64,000 nucleotides of DNA from Kribbella jiaozuonensis (GCF_005233875.1 NZ_SZPZ01000001.1:1612001-1676000); one strand, 5' to 3'. Positions 45,302 through 54,616 are shown, counted from the first letter of the stretch. The notes: a model not told the origin generated them from the letters alone. A program made the numbers and translations.

Positions 45302-46011
45302 CCCTGCTCCTCCTCGCCCGCACCGGTTTCGGTGTACCGGTGCCTCAGCATGCCCCTGCAGATACCGGTGTTGGCCTCGATGCCGGTCCGGGTCAGCCGG
45401 GCCAGCCCGAGGTGTCTGGCCGCCGCGGGTGCGCCGATCGCCTCGCCGGTCGCGACGTCGATGAGCAGCGGTGCGTCCGGTCCGGTCGGCAGCCCGAGTT
45501 CGGACCGGCGACGCAGCAACCGGTCGAGCTCGGCCGACGGCGGTACGTCGGCGATCGTCAGCCGCGCGACCTCCGCCGGATCGGTGCCAGAAGCAACAAA
45601 AGGCCGGCAGACCTGATCGGTCCCGGCCAGCACCGCCTTGGCGACGAACGTACGGCGTAACTCGTCGAGCTCCGCCGCCGCCTCGCCGTCGAACGAGGCG
45701 ACGAACCCCGCCCGCGCCGCCACCCCCGCATTGATCTGGGCGGCGGCGAAATGATCCTCCAGCGCCACGTCGACCGACCGCACGGCGGGCAGCGCCGACA
45801 CCACGTCGTACGCGTCGGCGACCATCAGGAACGCGAAGTTCGGCGCACAGAAGTAGGTCGGCAGCCGCAACCGCACGACCACGTCGCCGGCGGCCGACAC
45901 GACGCAGGTCGAAACGAATCCCAGCGTCGTGATCGGCTCGTCCAGCTCCGGGTCCCGGACCGCACCGAGTGCGTCCAGGACCCGGTCCTTCTCGGCGATG
46001 ACTGCCGTCAT
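45298..46011 (-). CDS. DUF59/MIP18-like protein with C-terminal extension
   Basis: 237 aa from ATG at 46011. The first ~100 residues are a DUF59 domain (ALGAVRDPELDEPITTLGFVSTCVV, VRLRLPTYFCAPNFAFLMVADAY), related to SufT/PaaD iron-sulfur assembly factors, with a conserved Cys in YFCAPN. The remaining 130 residues form an unrecognised helical part with two cysteines (QVCRPF, GICRGML). It is coupled to both neighbours (1-bp and 4-bp overlaps). The co-occurring family members in mycobacterial mim loci suggest a role in metal-centre or Fe-S assembly of the monooxygenase or reductase. Confidence 0.85.
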   Translation of the reverse strand: MTAVIAEKDRVLDALGAVRDPELDEPITTLGFVSTCVVSAAGDVVVRLRLPTYFCAPNFAFLMVADAYDVVSALPAVRSVDVALEDHFAAAQINAGVAARAGFVASFDGEAAAELDELRRTFVAKAVLAGTDQVCRPFVASGTDPAEVARLTIADVPPSAELDRLLRRRSELGLPTGPDAPLLIDVATGEAIGAPAAARHLGLARLTRTGIEANTGICRGMLRHRYTETGAGEEEQG

Positions 46012-47054
46012 CAGGACGCGACCAGCTTCGAGTCGTCCTGTGCGGCGGGGGTGTCCTCCTTCAGTTGCAGCTCGTCCGGCACCTTGATGTCGTAGAGCTT
46101 GGCCGCGTTCAGCCCGAGGATCTTCTTCTTCCCGTCCACCCCGAGCCGCGGGTAGTCCGCGAACTCCGGCTGGTCGGGGAACTCCCAGTCCACGAAGCCC
46201 TCGATCTGCCACTTCGGCTCCCAGATGCCGTAGTCGCTGCCGAACGTCATCTTGTCCTCGCCGACCCAGAACAGCAGTTCGCCCATCACCTTGGCGAAGA
46301 ACTGCGGCCGCGCGTGCATCAGTCCGCCGATGACGACCGACAGACCGGCGTACACGTTGGGTTCCTGGGTGGCCATGAAGCAGAAGTCCTCGATCCGCGG
46401 CAGGCCGACGTGCTCGACGATGAAGTTGAGCTCGGGGAAGTCGGTCGCGGCGTGGTCGACATCGGAGACGTCGAACGCGTCCTTGTCCAGCGGCCAGATC
46501 GTGGGGCCCTTGTGGACGTGGATGTTCTTGATCCCGAGTTCCTGCGCCTTGGCGAGGTACGTGTACGCCGCCGGGTCGGTCAACTTGTAACCGCGGGATC
46601 CGGCGTTCCACTCTGCCGTGTAGAGCTTGACTCCCTTCGAGCCGTACCGCTCGACGTTGCGCGCCAGCTCTTCCAGGCCGGCGTCACCGTCGCGCGGGTC
46701 GAACCGGGTGTTCAGCACGAACATGCCCGGATGCTTCTCGCCGAGATTCGCGTTCTGCTCGGTGGTGTTGAAACCCTCCGCGTACCACTCCTTCAGGTAC
46801 GTCGGCTGGAACACCGCGACGTCCACGTAGCCGTCCTCGAAGACGTCCTTCATCAGGTCGTCCTCGGTGTAGCTCATGAACTTCTCGATCGTCCAGTGGG
46901 TCTCCTTCGGGCCGAGGCTCTGGTACGCGTGGAAGCATTCGATCCAGCCCTTCGCGTACTGCTCCGCACCCTTCACCCAGTTGTCCGGGCCGGCCTTCCA
47001 CATGTGCATGTGGCTGTCGACCACGAAGTACTTCTCACCATTCTTCTCGTACAC
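46011..47054 (-). CDS. Amidohydrolase-superfamily protein of the monooxygenase operon
   Basis: 347 aa. The N-terminal metal motif is VDSHMHMWKAG (HxH), then INIHVHKGPT-like NIHVHKGPTIW and FIVEHVGLP, and MTFGSDYGIWEPKW with the metal-binding Asp. It is of the ACMSD/amidohydrolase-2 type. Homologues are embedded in propane/phenol monooxygenase operons of mycobacteria and relatives, where their role is unproven; a hydrolytic or metal-insertion function is possible. It lies 16 bp after the coupling-protein gene and overlaps the DUF59 gene by one base. Confidence 0.9.
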   Translation of the reverse strand: MYEKNGEKYFVVDSHMHMWKAGPDNWVKGAEQYAKGWIECFHAYQSLGPKETHWTIEKFMSYTEDDLMKDVFEDGYVDVAVFQPTYLKEWYAEGFNTTEQNANLGEKHPGMFVLNTRFDPRDGDAGLEELARNVERYGSKGVKLYTAEWNAGSRGYKLTDPAAYTYLAKAQELGIKNIHVHKGPTIWPLDKDAFDVSDVDHAATDFPELNFIVEHVGLPRIEDFCFMATQEPNVYAGLSVVIGGLMHARPQFFAKVMGELLFWVGEDKMTFGSDYGIWEPKWQIEGFVDWEFPDQPEFADYPRLGVDGKKKILGLNAAKLYDIKVPDELQLKEDTPAAQDDSKLVAS

Positions 47055-47070
47055 GAAAGAGACCCCCTGG

Positions 47071-47445
47071 TCAGCTGGATGCGGTCAGGTCGAAGCCGAT
47101 GTACTCGGCGGCGTCCTCGGGGTTGGCGAACATGATCGTCCGGTCGTCGAGGTGGACCATCCGCCCGTAGTGGGTCGACATGTTCTCCTCGAACTCGGCC
47201 TGGTCGAAGTACCCGGGCTCCTCGCCGAGCGCCTCGGAGATGTCGTCGTAGACGAAGTCCATCCGGTTGATCGCGTCGACCCGGATCATCGACGGCAGGT
47301 GCGTCACGGTGACGTTGTCCTGACCGGTCATCACCTCAGCGACAACCGCGCCGACCTGGTTGTTCATCAGCGTCACGCCGCACTTGTTGGACGCGGTGTT
47401 GTCCTGCTTGAACGGGCTTTCCGCGGTGGTGAACGTGCTGGTCAC
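47071..47445 (-). CDS. prmD: Soluble diiron monooxygenase coupling (effector) protein, MmoB/DmpM family
   Basis: 124 aa from GTG at 47445, which overlaps the hydroxylase small-subunit stop by 4 bp; GAAGGAG precedes it. [20 protein letters not shown] and [28 protein letters not shown] match the MmoB/DmpM regulatory protein, which binds the hydroxylase and tunes oxygen activation and regiospecificity. It has no cofactor site. It is the fourth gene in the prmABCD (mimABCD) order. Confidence 0.92.
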   Translation of the reverse strand: MTSTFTTAESPFKQDNTASNKCGVTLMNNQVGAVVAEVMTGQDNVTVTHLPSMIRVDAINRMDFVYDDISEALGEEPGYFDQAEFEENMSTHYGRMVHLDDRTIMFANPEDAAEYIGFDLTASS

Positions 47446-48629
47446 AGTGACAGCTCCTTCGGTTCCTCGAGGCCCAGCGAGGTGACGATGCCGCTGAACC
47501 GGCTCTTGACCCGGTCGAGGCCGTCCTCGAACCGTGGCGGTTTCGCGTCCGGCTGCGACCACAGCGGCTGCAGTGCGCGGGCCGCGCGGAGCGACTCCGC
47601 GGTCCACTTCGCCGCCCAGTCCTGCAGGATCGACTTGTTGTGGTCCGCGAACTCCTTGTCGTTGGTGAGCAGCTCGAACATCGCCGTCGTGTAGCGCAGG
47701 TCGCGCTCGGCGAAGTCGTACTCCGCCGCGCCGACGACCGTCGGAGTGACGAAGTCGCCGTTCCGCGGGGATGCCTGCTGCACCAGCTGGCTGCGGAACA
47801 GTTCACCGACGAGCGGCTCGAACACGACGTTCGACGCGAAGATCGCCTCGCACCAGTCGTCGATCCCGGTCAGCTGCTCGGCGACGTCGCGCACGCCCTG
47901 CCAGGCCGGGTCGCTGTTCCAGGTCTCCAGGTGCGCGGTGCCGTCGAAGCCCTCGATCTCCTCGGACAGCGTGAGGTTGTACAGCGCGAGGTCTTGCGCG
48001 GCGCGGATCCGGTGCATGCTGTTCACCGAGATCGCGTTGTTGTGCATGTTCGTCGGTGCGCGCCGGTTCGCGTTCGCGTACAGGTACAGGCCGAGGCCGT
48101 GGTCGACGTGCATCCAGGCGCCGACGTGCTGCTCGACGAAGCGGACCCAGTTCGTGTTCCACTGCTCGAAGGCCTTCGACTGCTTGGCGGCCTCGACGTT
48201 CTGGGTGACCTGGCGGACCACGTTCGAGTTGTACCGGTAGAGGGTGAGCTCCCACTCCTCGTTCGGGTCGCGGAACTCGTGCCAGCCGGTGGCCGGCCAT
48301 TCCTTCACGAACAGGCCGCCGGTACCCGGGCCACGCTGCGGGCTGGGCTTGTCCGAGCCCCAGGCCTTCAGCACGGTCCAGTCCAGCGGGTATCCGCCGC
48401 GGCCGTCGGAGAAGCCGTACAACCAGCCCTGGCTGAGGTAGTGCCGCGGGTCGGGCTGTACGTCGACCGTGACGTCCTCGTAGTGGGTCTGCTTACGCTT
48501 CTGCGGTGTGTAGTAGTTGTACCGCCGCGAGGTCGAGTCCGGGAACTCGCGGGCGCCCGCCTCGGCATCGGTGAAGACCGGCTTGGGCACGCTGCGTTCG
48601 GTCTTAGGTGAGTCCTGTGTGGTGGTCAT
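47442..48629 (-). CDS. prmC: Soluble diiron monooxygenase hydroxylase, small (beta) subunit
   Basis: 395 aa. The beta subunit family of MMO/phenol hydroxylases is recognised from [63 protein letters not shown], and [29 protein letters not shown]. It lacks the iron ligands, as expected, and holds the alpha subunit in an alpha2beta2 complex. It overlaps reductase and coupling-protein genes by 4 bp each, so the four components are translationally linked. Confidence 0.93.
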   Translation of the reverse strand: MTTTQDSPKTERSVPKPVFTDAEAGAREFPDSTSRRYNYYTPQKRKQTHYEDVTVDVQPDPRHYLSQGWLYGFSDGRGGYPLDWTVLKAWGSDKPSPQRGPGTGGLFVKEWPATGWHEFRDPNEEWELTLYRYNSNVVRQVTQNVEAAKQSKAFEQWNTNWVRFVEQHVGAWMHVDHGLGLYLYANANRRAPTNMHNNAISVNSMHRIRAAQDLALYNLTLSEEIEGFDGTAHLETWNSDPAWQGVRDVAEQLTGIDDWCEAIFASNVVFEPLVGELFRSQLVQQASPRNGDFVTPTVVGAAEYDFAERDLRYTTAMFELLTNDKEFADHNKSILQDWAAKWTAESLRAARALQPLWSQPDAKPPRFEDGLDRVKSRFSGIVTSLGLEEPKELSL

Positions 48630-49696
48630 CGGCTTCCTGCCTCCAGCACTTCCGAGTCACCGGCGTCGCCGGTCGTGGTGAACTTGTCGTAGTAGATGTG
48701 CTTGGTCGCGATCCCGAGCCGTTCGAGCAGCGGGATCGCCGCCTCGACCATCGGCGGCGGCCCGCACACATAGGCATCGGCTCCGGTCAGGTCCGGCTCG
48801 AGCCGCTTGACCACGTCGGTGATCAGTCCGCTCTCGCCGTCCCACTCCTCTTCCGACAGCGCCGGCACGTACCGGAACCGCGGCAGCCGCTGCTCGAGCT
48901 CGTGCAACTCCTCCTCGAAACACAGGTCCAGTTGTGTCCGGGACCCGTAGTAGAACGTCGTCGGCCGGTCGATCCCGCGCTCGGCCATCGACCGCAGCAG
49001 GGCCAGGATCGGCGCCATCCCGGCCCCGCCGCCGAGGAAGACCAGCCGGGCGTCCGGATTGTCCCGGAGGGTGAACACCCCGAACGGCCCGGTCAGGTCC
49101 AACCGGTCACCGACCCGGAGGCGCTGGTCCAGGAACTCCGAGAACATCCCGCCCGGGTACACCTTGATGACGAACTCCAGCTGCCCGCTCTCGCGGCTCG
49201 ACGTGTTCGCCATCGAGAACGAGCGACTCGCCCCTTCTTCGCCGGAGTCCGGCACCGAGATGTCGACGTACTGTCCCGGGAAGAACTTCAGCTCGCCGGG
49301 CTCGGAGAGCTTCAGCACCAGGTGCCGGAGGTCGTGCGTCACCGGAGTGATCGCGACGACCTCCGCCGTCCGTTCCTGGATCGGCAGACCCGAGCGGATC
49401 ATGTCCTCGTCGTAGTTGAGCAGCTCGATCGTGAGGTCCTCGAAGGCGTGCGCCCGGCACAGCAGCGTGTAGCCCTCGTCCAGTTCGTACTCCGGTAGCG
49501 CGAAGGTGCTGTAGCGGTCCAGGTCGATGTCGTCACCGTCGAGGACGAACGACTTGCAGGACGCGCACTGTCCCTCCTTGCAGCCGTGCATGAGCATCAC
49601 GCCCTGCTCGGCGGCCGCGCGCAGGATCGTCTGGTCCTCGTCGACCTCGATCTCGATGCCGACGGGCTCGAACCTCACGACGTGCTTGTCTCCCAT
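48626..49696 (-). CDS. prmB: Soluble diiron monooxygenase reductase (2Fe-2S/FAD)
   Basis: 356 aa. The N-terminal plant-type ferredoxin domain has MHGCKEGQCASCKSFVLDGDD and LLCRAHAF, giving four 2Fe-2S cysteines. The FAD domain has QYVDISVPDSGEEGASRSFSMAN (RxxS-type), and the NADH domain has LVFLGGGAGMAPILALLRSM and FYYGSR, with GADAYVCGPPPMVEAAIPLL near the end. It passes electrons from NADH to the hydroxylase diiron centre. Its gene lies between the two hydroxylase subunit genes, the prmABCD order. Confidence 0.93.
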   Translation of the reverse strand: MGDKHVVRFEPVGIEIEVDEDQTILRAAAEQGVMLMHGCKEGQCASCKSFVLDGDDIDLDRYSTFALPEYELDEGYTLLCRAHAFEDLTIELLNYDEDMIRSGLPIQERTAEVVAITPVTHDLRHLVLKLSEPGELKFFPGQYVDISVPDSGEEGASRSFSMANTSSRESGQLEFVIKVYPGGMFSEFLDQRLRVGDRLDLTGPFGVFTLRDNPDARLVFLGGGAGMAPILALLRSMAERGIDRPTTFYYGSRTQLDLCFEEELHELEQRLPRFRYVPALSEEEWDGESGLITDVVKRLEPDLTGADAYVCGPPPMVEAAIPLLERLGIATKHIYYDKFTTTGDAGDSEVLEAGSR

Positions 49697-49700
49697 GGGA

Positions 49701-51353
49701 TCAGGCGTCGGCTCGAGCGGGTCGTCCGGCCGGGCCGCCCTTGACGTAGCGCGCCGCGAACGCGGTCCGCTCGTCGTCGGACATCTCGTTCAGCAGTACG
49801 TTCGGGCTCGCCAGCGGCGGGCACTTGCGCAGGTGGTCGAGGGTCCACATCTTGTCCGGGTTCAGGTCCAGGTGCGGCTGCGCGACCATCGTCTTGCCGT
49901 CGTCGCGGACGAAGCCCATGTCGGACACCACGTCGGCCCAGTTCCAGCCGTGGTACAGCGTCTCCCACTCGCGGTGGCCGATCAGCTTGCCCATGTTCGG
50001 CGTCTGCCGGCCCTGGTACGTCGGCCGGAACGCGGTCTCGTCGGTCCACTTGCACATCTCGTGGCAGTACGTCCGCCACTGGCCGTCGACCTTGGCCATC
50101 ACCATGTCCTCACGGACCAGACACGGCACCATGCACGTCCAGCAGCGGTGCGGGTACTCGTAGTCGACGTCCTCGAAGACGATCGGCTTGTGCCCGTTCG
50201 GCGTGGACAGGCGGTTGTAGTTCTCCCACCAGGCGCCGTACTTGTCGTACCAGCCCGGGTACTTGTACTCGAACCACTCGAAGTCCTTGTCCGTCATCGG
50301 GTCGATCCGCCAGTAGTTGGCGAGCCAGCCGGTGGCGAAGAACTGGGCGACCTCGTGCACGTAGCCCTTGTTCCAGATCTGGTTCCAGGACTCCTCGATC
50401 AGGTCGTGCGGGATCTCGAGTCCGTACTTCTCCAGCGGCACCAGGTAGCTGCGGTAGTAGTCGTCGTAGATCCAGCGGCGCCACATCTCGGCGTACGACT
50501 CGCGGTCCTTGCGCCGGTCCTTGGTGCCGTACTCGATGAAGGTGCCGATCGCGGCGTCGACGACGCGGTGGTTGTTCCACCAGGCGTACCGCAGGTCGCG
50601 GGCGAGCAGCTGGTGGTTGTCCTCGTCGGCGAGCGCCATCAGCAGCGTCGCGTACCCGTTGCTGATGTGCCGGGACTCGTCGGACTGGACCGAGTGGAAC
50701 ACCGTCGGCAGCAGGTAGTCGCCGTTCGCGGCGGCCTCGGCCGGCATCGCGACGAACAGCGTGTTGGTGAAGGCGGTCTCGGCCACGATCGTCAGGTAGA
50801 TGCTGGCCGCGGTGATCGCGTCACCGGTGATGAAGCCCTCGGCGAACTGCCGGCCGATGGTGCCGCAGTAGTCGCTCTGGAAGTCGCGCAGGCTTGAGTT
50901 GAAGCCGGCTGGGTCGATGTAGTTGTTCATGTACAGGCGCTTGAGGTTCTGCTGGATCGTCGAGTGCCTGACCTCGTCGATCATCTGGATGGCCTGCCCG
51001 TTGTGCAGCTCCGGGTTCGGCACGGTCCGGAACAGCAGCGGCATCGCCCGAGCGGCCGAGATCTCCGGCAGCGGGATGATGCTCAGGAACAGCTTCTGCC
51101 ATTCCAGCCAGCGTTCCTGGACCTGGCGGAACATGTTCCCGCGGATCGCGCCGTCCGAAGCGCCGTACACCCGGTGGTCCTTCTCCTCCTGCATCGGGAA
51201 GTACGACCGCAGTACCTGCTTCAGGGGGTCTTTCTTCTGCGCCTTACGGAACGTGTAGTCCGTCCCGTACTGGGAGACCGGCTCGTGGTACGCCGGTTCC
51301 CATGACAATTCCTGGATCTTCTGGTGGGCCCTCGCCACGCTTTGGCGACTCAT
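49701..51353 (-). CDS. prmA: Soluble diiron monooxygenase hydroxylase, large (alpha) subunit
   Basis: 550 aa from ATG at 51353 (MSRQSVARAHQKI), with GGGAGGAAAG upstream. The six iron ligands are readable: Glu97 (LPEISA), Glu127 and His130 (DEVRH), Glu192 (AETAF), Glu226 and His229 (DESRH). The spacings match methane monooxygenase. A four-cysteine cluster HRCWTCMVPCLV plus CHEMCKW may bind a structural metal. The enzyme is of the propane/MimA group and hydroxylates short alkanes, acetone or phenol (exact substrate inferred). It leads the operon after the 82-aa gene at 51440-51688. Confidence 0.95.
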   Translation of the reverse strand: MSRQSVARAHQKIQELSWEPAYHEPVSQYGTDYTFRKAQKKDPLKQVLRSYFPMQEEKDHRVYGASDGAIRGNMFRQVQERWLEWQKLFLSIIPLPEISAARAMPLLFRTVPNPELHNGQAIQMIDEVRHSTIQQNLKRLYMNNYIDPAGFNSSLRDFQSDYCGTIGRQFAEGFITGDAITAASIYLTIVAETAFTNTLFVAMPAEAAANGDYLLPTVFHSVQSDESRHISNGYATLLMALADEDNHQLLARDLRYAWWNNHRVVDAAIGTFIEYGTKDRRKDRESYAEMWRRWIYDDYYRSYLVPLEKYGLEIPHDLIEESWNQIWNKGYVHEVAQFFATGWLANYWRIDPMTDKDFEWFEYKYPGWYDKYGAWWENYNRLSTPNGHKPIVFEDVDYEYPHRCWTCMVPCLVREDMVMAKVDGQWRTYCHEMCKWTDETAFRPTYQGRQTPNMGKLIGHREWETLYHGWNWADVVSDMGFVRDDGKTMVAQPHLDLNPDKMWTLDHLRKCPPLASPNVLLNEMSDDERTAFAARYVKGGPAGRPARADA

Positions 51354-51420
51354 GGCTTTCCTCCCGCTCATGTGGCCGGCTGTGTGCTTGCAGTACATCG
51401 CCGCCCGGAGCGGGGTGAGG

Positions 51421-51433
51421 TCTCAAATTGAGA
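51421..51433. promoter_or_regulatory. Activator-site candidate before prmA
   Basis: TCTCA-AAT-TGAGA, flanked by G on the left, so it has the form GTCTCA-N3-TGAGA. It lies 68 bp upstream of the prmA ATG and immediately after the stop of the 82-aa gene. It matches the palindrome at 51741-51755. Confidence 0.65.
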
Positions 51434-51439
51434 AGCGGG

Positions 51440-51688
51440 TCACGACTCGCCGAAGAAGGCCTGGCGGAGCTCGGCGAGCCGCTCTTCCTTCTGCTCGACC
51501 AGCCGGTGGTCACCCTGCGGATCGGGCTGGATACCCAAGCACCGCAGCAGTTCGGCGGCCGGTTCGCCGGGGTGACCAGTGGCTCCCAGGACGGGATGCA
51601 GACCGGCGTCGGCGAGGTGTTCGAAGACGAGATGTACGACGGTCCACGGGTTGTAGGACTCCTGCTGCGGCGAGACATCGTTGTCCAT
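51440..51688 (-). CDS. Small hypothetical protein, first gene before prmA (82 aa)
   Basis: 82 aa, ATG at 51688 with GGAGG upstream. It reads SYNPWTVVHLVFEHLADAGLHPVLGATGHPGEPAAELLRCLGIQPDP and then a charged helix HRLVEQKEERLAELRQAFFGES. No membrane segment or known motif is seen. The 86-bp gap to prmA contains an activator-site candidate, so prmA may also have its own promoter. I know similar small genes at this place in mycobacterial mim loci only vaguely; the function is not known. It could be a regulator, a hydroxylase assembly factor or a subunit. Confidence 0.75.
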   Translation of the reverse strand: MDNDVSPQQESYNPWTVVHLVFEHLADAGLHPVLGATGHPGEPAAELLRCLGIQPDPQGDHRLVEQKEERLAELRQAFFGES

Positions 51689-51740
51689 GAAACCTCCAGT
51701 CGTTTGATCTCAATCGCATGCCCGGCAGGCCTCCCTGGGT

Positions 51741-51755
51741 GTCTCATTCTGAGAC
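51741..51755. promoter_or_regulatory. Activator-site candidate between the regulator gene and the monooxygenase operon
   Basis: GTCTCA-TTC-TGAGAC, a perfect 15-bp inverted repeat, 53 bp upstream of the 82-aa gene and 59 bp upstream of the regulator start. A second copy of this form is at 51420-51433. The likely binder is the Fis-type protein encoded at 51814. Confidence 0.75.
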
Positions 51756-51813
51756 GCCACTTGTGTCCGGCTGCACTACTCTCGAAGAGGACGCGACCCC
51801 GGTGGGAGGCCCC

Positions 51814-53607
51814 GTGGACGAAATCGCCCCCTCGATGGAGGACAACCGGCGCGCCGCTACGGCGCGGTTGAACTTCCTCACCCTCGACCCGGTCAAGACG
51901 CAGGATGTCCGGCCGCCGATCCTTGCCTCCTGGGTACGGTCGCGGCGCTGGAACCTCCCGGCCGACCGGATCACGCTTCCGTACGTCGCCGACCCCGACC
52001 TCGACATCCCGTTGACCCGCAGCGCCGCGCCCGTACTGCGGCAACTGCACCAGAATCTCGACGGTCAGCCGATCAGCGTGATCCTCACCGACCGGACCGG
52101 GATGGTGCTGGAGCGCCTGACGGCGGACACCAACCTGGCGCGGTACCTGGACAAGGTTTTCCTGGCGCCGGGGTTCAGCTACGCCGAGGAGTTCGCCGGC
52201 ACGAACGGCATCGGGACCGCGCTCGAGGGCGGCGGACCGATGCACGTGTTCGGTCACGAGCACTACGCCGAGGATCTCGAGGATCTTGCCTGCGCCGGCG
52301 TACCGATCAAGCACCCGGTGAACGGCAAGACGATCGGCGCGATCGACCTGACCTGCTGGCGCAAGGACGCCGGGTCATTGCTGATGGCGCTTGCCAAGAC
52401 CACGGCGGAGAACATCCGGGCCGCGCTGCTCAAGGACAGCTCGGCGCGGGAGCTCTCGCTGCTGCAGGCGTATCTGCAGAGTTCACGCCGGCTCGGTGAC
52501 ATGGTGATCGCAGTCGACGACGATCTGCTGCTGATGAACGCGAAGGCAGGTCAGTCGCTCGACGCGTCGGACCAGCGCGCCGTACTCGGGTATGCAGCCG
52601 AGATGCTGGCCCGCGGTACGACCGAGGCCATTGTGGCCGAGCTGCCGACCGGTTCGTGGGTACGGATCATGTGCCGCCCGGTCGCGTCCGGTGGCGGTGG
52701 GATCATCCAGATCAGCCCGCATTCGTCGGGTGTCGGCATTCGTACGCCGGCCACCGGGCATCGTCCGCCGCCGCGTCCGGTCCTTCCCGGGCTCGTCGGG
52801 CGGAGTGCGCCGTGGCTCGGCAGCAGCCGCGAGGTGGACAACGCGTGCCGGGCCGGCCAATGGGTCGTGCTGACCGGCGAGCGGGGGACCGGCAAGGTCA
52901 CCCTGGCGCGGGCCGCGCACCATCAGAACAACCCGGCCGGTTTGTTCCACGTTGTCGACGTTGCGCGGGTGGGTGGCGGGTTCGCGGCAGAGCTGGAGTC
53001 CGAGCTGTCCGACGATTCGGTGCAGGCGCTGGTGATCCGGCACGTCGAGCGCCTGGACGCGAGCGGCGTGGATGCGACGATCGCGGCGCTGTACGACGTA
53101 CTCGAACGCCGACCGGCCGATCCGCCGTGGATCGCGCTGACCCTCACCTCGGACGAGTCGGACGCGCCTGATCTGGGGGAGCTGCTGTCGCTCTTCCCGC
53201 TGACCGTCGAGGTGCCACCGCTGCGGCACCACATCGAGGACGTCCGCGAACTCGTCCCGTACTTCCTCAACCAGTTGAGCCACGGCGAGCTGACCTGCGG
53301 CCCCGACGCCATGCAGCAACTGATGCGCTCAGCCTGGCCCGGCAACACCGCCGAACTGTGCCAGATGCTCAAACAGGTCGTCGTACGCCGTCGTCGTACC
53401 GGCGTGATCACCCCCGCGGACCTCCCGGGCCGCGCCCAAGCCATCAGCCGTCGCAGCCTCAGCCAGCTGGAAGCGCTCGAACGCGACGCGATCATCCGCA
53501 GCCTGCTCGCCAACGACGGCCACAAGGGCCACGCCGCGAAATCGCTCGGCATGTCCCGAGCGACCATCTACCGCAAGATCCACGACTACGGAATCCAGCC
53601 GCCCTAA
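51814..53607 (+). CDS. AcoR/MimR-type transcriptional activator without sigma-54 contact motif
   Basis: 597 aa from GTG at 51814 (ribosome site GGGAGG); an ATG at 51835 is an alternative. An N-terminal GAF-like sensor includes GFSYAEEFAGTNGIGTALEGGGPMHVFGHEHY. The AAA+ domain keeps a Walker A-like loop (LTGERGTGKVTLARA), but there is no GAFTGA motif and Walker B is altered (ALVIRHVERLD). The C-terminus is a Fis-type helix-turn-helix (GHAAKSLGMSRATIYRKIHDYGI). Actinobacteria lack sigma-54, so it presumably activates a sigma-70-type promoter. It is divergent from the monooxygenase operon and likely its activator. Confidence 0.9.
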   Translation: MDEIAPSMEDNRRAATARLNFLTLDPVKTQDVRPPILASWVRSRRWNLPADRITLPYVADPDLDIPLTRSAAPVLRQLHQNLDGQPISVILTDRTGMVLERLTADTNLARYLDKVFLAPGFSYAEEFAGTNGIGTALEGGGPMHVFGHEHYAEDLEDLACAGVPIKHPVNGKTIGAIDLTCWRKDAGSLLMALAKTTAENIRAALLKDSSARELSLLQAYLQSSRRLGDMVIAVDDDLLLMNAKAGQSLDASDQRAVLGYAAEMLARGTTEAIVAELPTGSWVRIMCRPVASGGGGIIQISPHSSGVGIRTPATGHRPPPRPVLPGLVGRSAPWLGSSREVDNACRAGQWVVLTGERGTGKVTLARAAHHQNNPAGLFHVVDVARVGGGFAAELESELSDDSVQALVIRHVERLDASGVDATIAALYDVLERRPADPPWIALTLTSDESDAPDLGELLSLFPLTVEVPPLRHHIEDVRELVPYFLNQLSHGELTCGPDAMQQLMRSAWPGNTAELCQMLKQVVVRRRRTGVITPADLPGRAQAISRRSLSQLEALERDAIIRSLLANDGHKGHAAKSLGMSRATIYRKIHDYGIQPP

Positions 53608-54170
53608 ACCGTCCGGGTGACGACCCACCGGTGCGGCGAAATAGGACGGGTCCTGGTGAACCCGTGATTCTCGAACGCCGCCATCGGCCCCGTATGCAGA
53701 AACGACCCCGACACCTTCCGGTCGTCGGTCTCCTCCGGATACCCCTCGACGACGCCACCTCCGAGCTGCCCAATCTGCACCAAAGCCCCACCGAGCGCCA
53801 CATCCGCAACCCCGCGCCCCCGCAGCCCTTTCCCGGTGAAGAAACAGGTAACCCGCCAGTCCGGCAGCTCAGTCAGCCCCTTCTCATAAAGCCGCCGACT
53901 CTTAACCTCCGGCAACTCCTCCGGCGACCCGAACTGACACCACCCCAAACACTTCTCCCCGTCGAACACCAGCGCCGCATGCGTATCCCCACTCCGCACC
54001 CGCGCTTCCTTCTCCTCCCGATTCTGCTGAGGAGTCCGCCCCTTCCCGAGCTTCACATGAAACCCCACACACCAACACCCACCCCAAACCCCGTTGTTCG
54101 CCTCAACCAACTCCGCAAACGCAGGCCACGTCTCCACATCCAAGGCCCGTACCTCGAACTCCACACTCAT
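53604..54170 (-). CDS. GNAT-family N-acetyltransferase
   Basis: 188 aa from ATG at 54170. DVETWPAFAELVEANNGVWGGCWCVGFHV opens it, with two cysteines in GGCWC. The acetyl-CoA loop is VTCFFTGKGLRGRGVADVALGGAL (GKGLRGRG, the R/Q-x-x-G-x-G/A loop), and ENHGFTRTRP is the GNAT C-terminal segment. The substrate is unknown. It overlaps the 3' end of the activator gene by 4 bp (convergent) and is coupled to the upstream DUF3892 gene by a 4-bp overlap. Confidence 0.85.
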   Translation of the reverse strand: MSVEFEVRALDVETWPAFAELVEANNGVWGGCWCVGFHVKLGKGRTPQQNREEKEARVRSGDTHAALVFDGEKCLGWCQFGSPEELPEVKSRRLYEKGLTELPDWRVTCFFTGKGLRGRGVADVALGGALVQIGQLGGGVVEGYPEETDDRKVSGSFLHTGPMAAFENHGFTRTRPISPHRWVVTRTV

Positions 54171-54505
54171 ACGCGGCGGGAGTGTTTCTTGGAGCGGTGG
54201 AGTTGCCAGGTGGGGAGGAGGAGTAGTTCGTCCTGGTTGGAGCGGTCGTCGGGGTTGCTGCGGAGGTAGCGGGTGAGGCCGTCGGAGTTGACTCGGACCC
54301 GGGGGCCGCGGGTGCCGTCGGAGCGGCGGACGAAGGCGCGGCCGGCGCCTCGGTCGAGCCACTGGACGAAGTCGGCCAGTGAGGACTCTTCCGGGTCGAG
54401 GCTGCCGGGGTCCCAGCGCACGGCAGCGATGTGCTTGAGGTCGGGGTCGCCATTCAGTCCGACCGCGGTCACGTACAGGGTCGTGTAACTCGCCAAGCTG
54501 GCCAT
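54167..54505 (-). CDS. DUF3892-family protein
   Basis: 112 aa. LYVTAVGLNGDPDLKHIAAVRWDPGS is the DUF3892 signature, followed by SLADFVQWLDRGAGRAFVRRSD and a basic tail (HRSKKHSRRV). This small family has no established function. It is translationally coupled with the GNAT gene. Confidence 0.75.
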   Translation of the reverse strand: MASLASYTTLYVTAVGLNGDPDLKHIAAVRWDPGSLDPEESSLADFVQWLDRGAGRAFVRRSDGTRGPRVRVNSDGLTRYLRSNPDDRSNQDELLLLPTWQLHRSKKHSRRV

Positions 54506-54616
54506 CGAACGGTTCCTTCGGCGTACGCGGAGAAGTCAGGGTTTCTCCACCTCGGAGGCTAGCCGTCGGTCATCGCCTTGTGAAGTGAGTCTCAAAGGAT
54601 GTCAAAATCCGTCATT

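Noticed and set aside
51354..51813. A sigma-54 (-24/-12) promoter for the monooxygenase operon
   Set aside because: No GG-N10-GC element is convincing, actinobacteria lack rpoN, and the activator lacks GAFTGA.
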